A stretch of 11,527 nucleotides of DNA. Origin: Gammaproteobacteria bacterium (GTDB lineage Bacteria; Pseudomonadota; Gammaproteobacteria; Pseudomonadales; Azotimanducaceae). Below the pieces are notes generated by a model. It ran no database searches. It was given only the letters and a program-made list of their open reading frames with translations, and was not told where the DNA came from. The position numbers and the translations under genes are program-made. Below are positions 6,934 through 11,527 of the stretch, in pieces (positions within the stretch are counted from its first letter, which is position 1; each line of letters begins with the position of its first letter). The DNA is taken from contig VXPR01000111.1 of assembly GCA_009839405.1 (NCBI GenBank), forward strand, positions 1-11,527. Direction: 5' to 3'.

Positions 6934-8259
6934 TCACATAAGCAAGAACACCACCCCGAACGCGGCCACGAAGGCGGCGATGAGGAGCAGCGAGTAGGCG
7001 GCACCCAAAAGGCAATACTTGACCGCGGTCGCGAGCACGCTGCCGCCGTAGTAATTGCGCAAGGCAAGAAACTGGTAGACGGCGAAGCCAATGAATAGCG
7101 CCAGCGACGCCCAGTCGTCGAGATTCGCGCCCTCGGGGACCAGCATCATCACGGTGAAGACGATGAAGGCCACCGTGTGGATGTGCATGGCGAAGACGAT
7201 GTGCTCGGCGTAGTAGCGGGACGGATAGACGACCTTGAGCAGCAGCGCGTAGAGCGGTAGCACGCAGAACATCGCCACCGGCAGGTTTTCGATCCACGTC
7301 TGGAGCGCCGCCCAAGGGTCGTACACGAGGTCGATCACTTGCCCCAAGACGTACAGGCCCACCTGATCCACTTCGGCAACGCCTTGGGCTGTCAGGCTTT
7401 CGACGTTCTCCCAAACCGTCTTGCCGAGTGGCCCCCGCAGCACCCGCGCCAGTCGCCGGCGGCGCTCGTCGTCGAAGATTTCCACGAACCGTTCCATCAC
7501 CACTCGCTGCTCGGGCGTTGGCGTGTAGCGGGGCGCTGGGGCGTCTTCCAGGCCCTCCAACCCAAGGTCGTCCTCATCGAGGTCGAACTGAATCCTGAAG
7601 CCTGCTTCCTCAGCGCCGCCCTCCTCTTCTGCATCCCCATCGGGGCGGGATGGCGCGATCCCCCGCTCTCGTAGGCGCTCGCGCACCACCGGCGGCGGGC
7701 CATCGCCTTCTGTGAAGAAGGCCCGTGCCTGACCGGGACCTTCCGGCAGGTCGATGGTCATCGACAGCGCGAAGAAAAAGACGATGCTCGAGAACAGATA
7801 AAGCCGGAATGGCGGCAGATAGCTCGCTCGCCGGTTGCGCGAGAACTCCGTCGAGAGGTGGCCCGGGCGGGCGAAGAGCGCCCGCAGCGTTGCCCAAAGG
7901 CGAGAGTCGGTCTCGAACGTCTCCGCGAGAGCCTGGCCTACGACCGGAAACACCGAGCGACGGTAGTTGCGGTCGTTCTGACCACAGACAGCGCAGTACA
8001 GCCCCTGCTTCGGAGCGCCGCAGTTCTCGCAGTGAATCTCTGCGACGTAATGTTGGTCGCGCTGTCCGCACTTGACGCAAAAGCGCCCCCGCAGCCGGGC
8101 GCCGCAGTTGTCACATCGCCTGCGCTTCGGCGGTGCCGCAGCACCCGGCTCGGACTCTCCTATGGCCTGGCCCCTCCTCGGTGAACGAGCAGAGCTTACC
8201 TTGCTAGGAGGCTGCGCCGCAGGAACGGCGCTGGCTCCTAGCCGGAGGCGTGAGCGCAA
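6934..8259 (-). CDS. DUF3667 membrane protein with two N-terminal zinc ribbons
   Basis: Function unknown. Numbering is from a TTG at 8259 (441 residues). Two tandem zinc ribbons have cysteines C49/C52/C61/C64 and C77/C80/C89/C92, each ending in CGQ, the hallmark of DUF3667 proteins. A probable conserved block follows, including LRALFARPGHLSTEF (125-139) and SYLPPFRLYLFSS (146-158). The first membrane segment is about 148-168, then comes a long acidic, proline-rich insert (about 185-250), then segments near 325-345, 352-373, 384-404 and 412-440. The ribbons are presumably cytoplasmic. The start is uncertain: there is no in-frame ATG or GTG between the upstream aminotransferase stop and the first ribbon. 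The TTG at 8259 has no ribosome-binding site, whereas AGGAGG at 8178-8173 sits 9 bases before an ATA codon at 8163-8161, which would give 409 residues. The ATG at 8649 lies inside the aminotransferase and is implausible. Confidence 0.87.
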   Translation of the reverse strand: MRSRLRLGASAVPAAQPPSKVSSARSPRRGQAIGESEPGAAAPPKRRRCDNCGARLRGRFCVKCGQRDQHYVAEIHCENCGAPKQGLYCAVCGQNDRNYRRSVFPVVGQALAETFETDSRLWATLRALFARPGHLSTEFSRNRRASYLPPFRLYLFSSIVFFFALSMTIDLPEGPGQARAFFTEGDGPPPVVRERLRERGIAPSRPDGDAEEEGGAEEAGFRIQFDLDEDDLGLEGLEDAPAPRYTPTPEQRVVMERFVEIFDDERRRRLARVLRGPLGKTVWENVESLTAQGVAEVDQVGLYVLGQVIDLVYDPWAALQTWIENLPVAMFCVLPLYALLLKVVYPSRYYAEHIVFAMHIHTVAFIVFTVMMLVPEGANLDDWASLALFIGFAVYQFLALRNYYGGSVLATAVKYCLLGAAYSLLLIAAFVAAFGVVFLLM

Positions 8260-8341
8260 GCGAACCCGTAGGCCAGCAGTTTCGCGCAGCGAACTGCCAA
8301 CGCGCCCGTTAGGGCGCGCTCGCCCTCCGGAGGAACGACGC
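8164..8341. repeat. Hairpin-rich spacer between aminotransferase and DUF3667 genes
   Basis: The spacer holds several inverted repeats in a row. A 40-nt hairpin (8203-8242) has outer arms GCTAGGAG/CTCCTAGC, a 3x3 internal loop, inner arms GCGCCG/CGGCGC and a 6-nt loop. A second (8276-8297) pairs GCAGTT-t-CGC with GCGAACTGC around GCA, with one bulged T. A third (8301-8318) is CGCGCCC-GTTA-GGGCGCG. A palindrome CCTCCGGAGG lies at 8324-8333. No T-run follows any stem on either strand, so these are not standard intrinsic terminators. A dispersed REP-like element, an mRNA-stabilising or processing structure, or a structured leader are possible. The TTG-initiated version of the DUF3667 protein would have to translate through part of it. 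Confidence 0.55.
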
Positions 8342-9499
8342 TCAATCGAAGAGGCCCGCAAACGCCGGCGGCAGGTTGCTCGTGCGCGATTGCCGAATGC
8401 AGTGCGCCAGCACCGGGATGCCATCGCGGATGTCGTCGTCTGGCACGTGGCCGAAGGCAAGGCGCAGGTACGGCACCCGCTCGCCGGCGATGTGGAAGTT
8501 GGCGCCTTGGGCGTAGTGGAAGCCTGCTTCAGCGGTGAGTTGCAGGAGTTTGTCCTGATCCACGTCTTCCGGGAATCGCACCCACACGAAGAGGCCCCCG
8601 GCGGGATTGGACCACGCACACACGTCCGCAGCCTCCGCAGCGAGGCCATCCACGACCAGGTTCTTCTTGGTGGCGAGGGAGACGTTCAGTTCCTCGGTCA
8701 GGTCCCACACGCCGTCCCGATAGAGCTCCGCCACGATGGCTGCCGCCAGATAGTTGCCGCCGGCGTCGTGCCGCCGCGACAGGATGCGATCGAGAAGCTC
8801 CTGCTGCGCGTACAGATAGCCAAGCCGCATCCCCGGCGCGAGGATCTTCGACAGCGAGCACATGTAGATGATCTTGTCGTAGTCCGACAGCGCATAGAGC
8901 GACGGTGGCTTGTCGCCGTCGAAATGCACGTCGCCATAGCAGTTGTCTTCCACCACGGGGATGTCGCGCTCCCTGGCGATGTCGATCAGGCGACGGCGGC
9001 GCGGCAGCGACATCATTGCCCCCGTGGGGTTCTGGTAGGTGGTGAGCACGTAGATGAACTTGGGCTTGCGCTCGCCCTCGCCGAGCTCGTCGAGCTTGGC
9101 TTCGAGCAGCTCCACCTTCATGCCGTCTTCATCCACCGGCAGTCCCTGCATGTCGATGCCAAGGGTACGGTAGGCGCCGATAGTGCCGCCGTAGGTAAGT
9201 TCTTCGAGCACCACGGTATCGCCGGGCTTGGTGAGCGCTTCGGCAGTGAGGGTGACGGCCTGCATGGAGCCGTTCATGAGGCTGATGAGGTCGGCATCCA
9301 CTGCCACGCCCTCGCGCTCGGACTCGCGCCGCGCCATGACCTGGCGCAGGCTCGGATGGCCAAGCCGACCCGGGTACTCCGTGATTTCCGCGAACTCCCG
9401 AGCGATGGCAGCGTGGGCGGCTCGCTGCACCCGCTCAATGGGGAAAGTGGCCGGATTGGTGCGCCCCACCGCGAAATCGAACTTGCGTGCTTCACTCAT
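8342..9499 (-). CDS. Fold-type I PLP-dependent aminotransferase (class I/II, LysN / MocR-domain-like)
   Basis: Cytoplasmic aminotransferase of 385 residues, a normal length for class I/II enzymes. The PLP lysine is K218 in SLSKILAPGMRLGY (215-228). N157 in QNPTG (156-160), D185 and Y188 in EDNCYGD (184-190), and R225 complete the cofactor site; R346 in YLRLAFG should bind the substrate carboxylate. The N-terminal EYPGRLGHPSLRQVMA (41-56) and the YQNPTG segment resemble 2-aminoadipate aminotransferases and the aminotransferase half of MocR regulators. There is no DNA-binding domain, so this is an enzyme rather than a regulator. The ATG overlaps the stop of the upstream isomerase gene by 8 bases (9492-9499), with AAGGA about 13 bases upstream. 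The substrate is not predictable; aromatic, branched-chain or 2-aminoadipate types are all possible. Confidence 0.93.
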   Translation of the reverse strand: MSEARKFDFAVGRTNPATFPIERVQRAAHAAIAREFAEITEYPGRLGHPSLRQVMARRESEREGVAVDADLISLMNGSMQAVTLTAEALTKPGDTVVLEELTYGGTIGAYRTLGIDMQGLPVDEDGMKVELLEAKLDELGEGERKPKFIYVLTTYQNPTGAMMSLPRRRRLIDIARERDIPVVEDNCYGDVHFDGDKPPSLYALSDYDKIIYMCSLSKILAPGMRLGYLYAQQELLDRILSRRHDAGGNYLAAAIVAELYRDGVWDLTEELNVSLATKKNLVVDGLAAEAADVCAWSNPAGGLFVWVRFPEDVDQDKLLQLTAEAGFHYAQGANFHIAGERVPYLRLAFGHVPDDDIRDGIPVLAHCIRQSRTSNLPPAFAGLFD

Positions 9500-10247
9500 T
9501 GCCGGCTGCCAGTCCTTGCTCGGTGAGATAGCGATAGCTGCCTTCCACTGCGGTCATCATGTCGGTGTCGCAGGCATCGAGCTCGACGACGAGCCATTCG
9601 AGCACGTCCGGGTCGGCGGCGGCGACGATGCCGGCGATGTCCACGCAGCCATCTCCGACGGCGACGTGTGCCTGCCCCTTGACCAGCGGGCCGTCCTTGA
9701 TGTGCAAGAGCGGCGCCCGCTCCCGCACTCGCGCCACCACGGCAGCAGGATCGACGGCGCCGAAGTTGGCCGCCCAGTAGGTATCCACCTCGAATTGCAG
9801 GTCGGGGCAAAGTCGGGCGATGTGGTGATAGCCGAGCTCGCCATCGATCTGCTCAAACTCCCACCAGTGGTTGTGGATGAATAGATCAATCCCGGCGGGA
9901 CGCAGCCGTTCGATCAAGCCGTTGATGGTGTCCGCGGTGCGCTTTATCGCATCCATGTCGGCAAAGTCGTCCGGCGAAAAGCCTCCGGCGGCACGACTGA
10001 GGCCCAGCGCCGAGACCGTGTCGATCACCTCCTCGGCCGCAAAGCGATTGGCCCAAGGATGATGCGTGGAGGAGACCGCCATGCCGAGGTCCTCCACCTG
10101 CCGCTTGAACGCCTCCGGCGTCTTGCCGAACAGCGCGAACGGCTCAACCCCCTTGTAGCCGATGGCCGCCAGGCGTTCGAGCACGCCGTCGAAATCCTCT
10201 TGCGACTCCTCCCGCAGCGAATAGAGCTGCACCGATATGGGCTTCAT
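9492..10247 (-). CDS. Sugar-phosphate isomerase/epimerase-like TIM-barrel protein (xylose isomerase-like)
   Basis: A 251-residue single-domain TIM barrel of the AP-endonuclease-2/xylose isomerase-like superfamily. Members usually isomerise or epimerise sugars, inososes or related hydroxy-ketones with a divalent metal. It opens with ISVQLYSLRE (4-13), then GYKGVEPFA (30-38, E35). Likely metal and substrate residues are H125 and H127 in FIHNHWWEFE, E153 and D155 in FEVDTYW, H182 and D185 in LLHIKDG, and E222 in VVELD. No signal peptide is seen. The ATG at 10247 is firmly set by AAGGAGGT just upstream and by the conserved start; a longer frame to 10463 lacks support. It is the first gene of the minus-strand run and overlaps the aminotransferase by 8 bases, so co-expression is expected. 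The true substrate is unknown. Confidence 0.92.
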   Translation of the reverse strand: MKPISVQLYSLREESQEDFDGVLERLAAIGYKGVEPFALFGKTPEAFKRQVEDLGMAVSSTHHPWANRFAAEEVIDTVSALGLSRAAGGFSPDDFADMDAIKRTADTINGLIERLRPAGIDLFIHNHWWEFEQIDGELGYHHIARLCPDLQFEVDTYWAANFGAVDPAAVVARVRERAPLLHIKDGPLVKGQAHVAVGDGCVDIAGIVAAADPDVLEWLVVELDACDTDMMTAVEGSYRYLTEQGLAAGNE

Positions 10248-10398
10248 GGACCTCCTTCCCCTCGCATTCCCTCGCAGCGCCTGCCACAGAGCAGCGGCAC
10301 CTTGCGCACTATGAAGCCACGCACCGTGCCGGGCAAGGTTATGACTGCAAAACGACCCCACCCGTACAATTCGGCCCAGCATTTCGGAGGGCGGGTCG
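10248..10398. promoter_or_regulatory. Divergent promoter region between isomerase and phosphotransferase genes
   Basis: Intergenic space of 151 bp serving two divergent genes. On the minus strand, TTGCCC (10336-10331) and CATAGT (10313-10308) are 17 bp apart. Each matches the sigma-70 consensus at 4 of 6 positions, with a predicted 5' leader of about 50 bases. On the plus strand, TACAAT (10365-10370) is a good -10 box, but no clear -35 stands 16-18 bp upstream. These are candidates only. Confidence 0.35.
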
Positions 10399-11454
10399 TT
10401 GAGCGATGTGGAACTGACGCCGGTGCGGCCGCAGCATCGGTTTGATGAGGGTGCGCTGCGCACCTACATGGAGGAGCACATTGAGGGCTTCGAGGGGCCG
10501 TTCTCAGTGCAGCAGTTCGAGGGTGGGCAGAGCAATCCCACCTTTCTCGTCGAGGCCAAGGATCGGCCCTATGTGATGCGCAAGCAGCCACCGGGAGAGT
10601 TGCTGCCGTCGGCACATGCAGTGGATCGGGAATACCGCGTGATGGATGCGCTCTATGGCACGCCGGTGCCGGTTCCGCGCATGTACTCGCTATGCGAAGA
10701 CCGCAGCGTGCTAGGCGCCAAGTTCTATGTGATGGAGATGGTGGAGGGGCGGCTCTACACCCGCACGGCGCTGCCGGATGTAGAGCGGGAGGAGCGACGG
10801 GAGATCTACCTCGACATGGCGCGGCATCTGGCGCACTTGCATGCGGTGAATCCGGCTGCCGTGGGATTGGGCGACTTTGGCCGGCCGGGCAACTATTTCG
10901 GTCGCCAGATCAACCGTTGGAGTCGTCAGTATCGCGCCTCGGAGACCGAAACCATCGAGGCCATGAACCGGTTGATGGACTGGCTGCCAGAGAACCTTCC
11001 CGGCGAGACGCCGCCGGTGGTCGTTCACGGCGACTACCGCCTTGGCAACGTGCTGCTGCACCCCACGGAGCCGCGTGTGGTGGCGATTCTGGATTGGGAG
11101 CTCTCGACGCTCGGGGACGGTCTCGCGGACCTCGGCTACTGGTGCCAAGAGTATTACGGCAGCGACGAGAGCGGGCCGCAAGGGGAGGGCTCCGTTGCGC
11201 ACGTTGATCTCGACGCCTGGGGGATTCCCGACGAACGCGAACTGGTGGCTGCCTACTGCGACTTCGCTGGCCGCGGCCCCATCGGCAACTGGCCCTTCTA
11301 CATCGTCTATAACCTGTTTCGCTCCGCCGGAATCATCCAAGGCGTGTACAAACGCGGCCTCGACGGCAACGCGAGTTCGGAGAAGGCGCTGGAATATGCG
11401 GGTGTCGCACGGGCTCGGGCTGAGCGCGGGTGGGGGCTTTTGAGCGATGGCTAG
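10399..11454 (+). CDS. Phosphotransferase of the APH/choline-kinase fold (acyl-CoA dehydrogenase-associated type)
   Basis: Cytoplasmic small-molecule kinase-like protein of 351 residues. The glycine-rich segment FEGGQSNPTF (40-49) and VMRKQPPG (59-66) hold the likely nucleotide-binding lysine K62. EYRVMDAL (78-85) supplies the partner glutamate. The catalytic loop is VHGDYRLGN (209-217; H210, D212, N217), and the metal-binding aspartate D232 is in ILDWE. DLGYW (244-248) and the C-terminal YNLFRSAGIIQGVYKR (304-319) are typical of the family found near, or fused to, acyl-CoA dehydrogenases (ACAD10/11-like), not of resistance enzymes. The chosen start is TTG at 10399, with GGAGG at 10386-10390 eight bases upstream; an in-frame GTG at 10408 is an alternative. 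The substrate is unknown. In ACAD10/11 the kinase phosphorylates 4-hydroxy acyl-CoAs, a possible but unproven parallel. Confidence 0.93.
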   Translation: MSDVELTPVRPQHRFDEGALRTYMEEHIEGFEGPFSVQQFEGGQSNPTFLVEAKDRPYVMRKQPPGELLPSAHAVDREYRVMDALYGTPVPVPRMYSLCEDRSVLGAKFYVMEMVEGRLYTRTALPDVEREERREIYLDMARHLAHLHAVNPAAVGLGDFGRPGNYFGRQINRWSRQYRASETETIEAMNRLMDWLPENLPGETPPVVVHGDYRLGNVLLHPTEPRVVAILDWELSTLGDGLADLGYWCQEYYGSDESGPQGEGSVAHVDLDAWGIPDERELVAAYCDFAGRGPIGNWPFYIVYNLFRSAGIIQGVYKRGLDGNASSEKALEYAGVARARAERGWGLLSDG

Positions 11455-11459
11455 GTAGG

Positions 11460-11480
11460 GGCTGGGGCCAGACCCCGGCC
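11460..11480 (+). terminator. GC-rich hairpin after the phosphotransferase gene, possible terminator
   Basis: GGCTGGGG pairs with CCCCGGCC (8 bp, one G-T) around the loop CCAGA, beginning six bases after the stop codon. No T-run follows, so it is not a canonical intrinsic terminator. It may block 3' exonucleases, aid factor-dependent termination, or be part of a repeat. The rest of the window (11481-11527) shows nothing I can name. Confidence 0.35.
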
Positions 11481-11527
11481 AGCAGGTCGCGCAGCCGGAG
11501 TTGAGAACCCTCCCCCTGCGAGAAGCC

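Noticed and set aside
8301..8318. Possible integron attC-like site (CTAAC / GTTAG core)
   Set aside because: The GTTA lies in the hairpin loop instead of at the two outer ends, the core does not fit the RYYYAAC/GTTRRRY pair, and no integrase or cassette structure is present.
8072..9526. Long open frame (484 codons) on the plus strand opposite the aminotransferase
   Set aside because: The opposite strand carries all PLP-enzyme motifs; this frame shows none and runs on through the hairpin spacer.
10399..11454. Aminoglycoside resistance gene
   Set aside because: The fold is shared, but the C-terminal YNLFRSAGIIQGVYKR region and overall motifs belong to the acyl-CoA dehydrogenase-associated phosphotransferases, not to resistance enzymes.

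Overview
The window is GC-rich and gene-dense. The ten protein genes I can support fill almost all of it. A complete mpl gene (murein tripeptide recycling) points to a Gram-negative beta- or gammaproteobacterium with meso-diaminopimelate peptidoglycan, most likely gammaproteobacterial, but nothing here fixes the genus. I see no rRNA, tRNA, CRISPR array, transposase, integrase or phage gene. The content looks like ordinary chromosomal metabolism.

Layout. (1) 106-3121, plus strand: a tightly coupled three-gene run of a small multi-span membrane protein, mpl, and a D-malate/tartrate dehydrogenase (dmlA-like). Both junctions are 4-nt ATGA overlaps. (2) 3183-4649, minus strand: an FAD-dependent tricarballylate dehydrogenase-like protein (tcuA-like), convergent with dmlA. 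(3) 4650-4758: a divergent control region with a nested inverted repeat. (4) 4759-6528, plus strand: a SulP anion transporter with a C-terminal STAS domain. (5) 6545-10247, minus strand: in transcription order, a TIM-barrel sugar-phosphate isomerase/epimerase-like protein, a fold-type I PLP aminotransferase (8-nt overlap), a hairpin-rich spacer, a DUF3667 double zinc-ribbon membrane protein and a small DUF7009 protein. (6) 10399-11454, plus strand: an aminoglycoside-phosphotransferase-fold kinase of the type linked to acyl-CoA dehydrogenases. A GC hairpin follows its stop.

How the parts may work together. The dmlA-like, tcuA-like and SulP genes are neighbours. Their families act on hydroxy-dicarboxylates, tricarboxylates and anions, and some SulP proteins such as E. 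coli DauA carry C4-dicarboxylates. A small carboxylate uptake and oxidation locus is therefore a reasonable but unproven reading. The isomerase-aminotransferase pair is probably a small catabolic operon of unknown substrate. The main unexplained sequence features are the nested dyad between tcuA and sulP, and the structured spacer at 8164-8341. That spacer also leaves the DUF3667 gene without an obvious ATG or GTG start. I did not find a clear new defence or mobile system.
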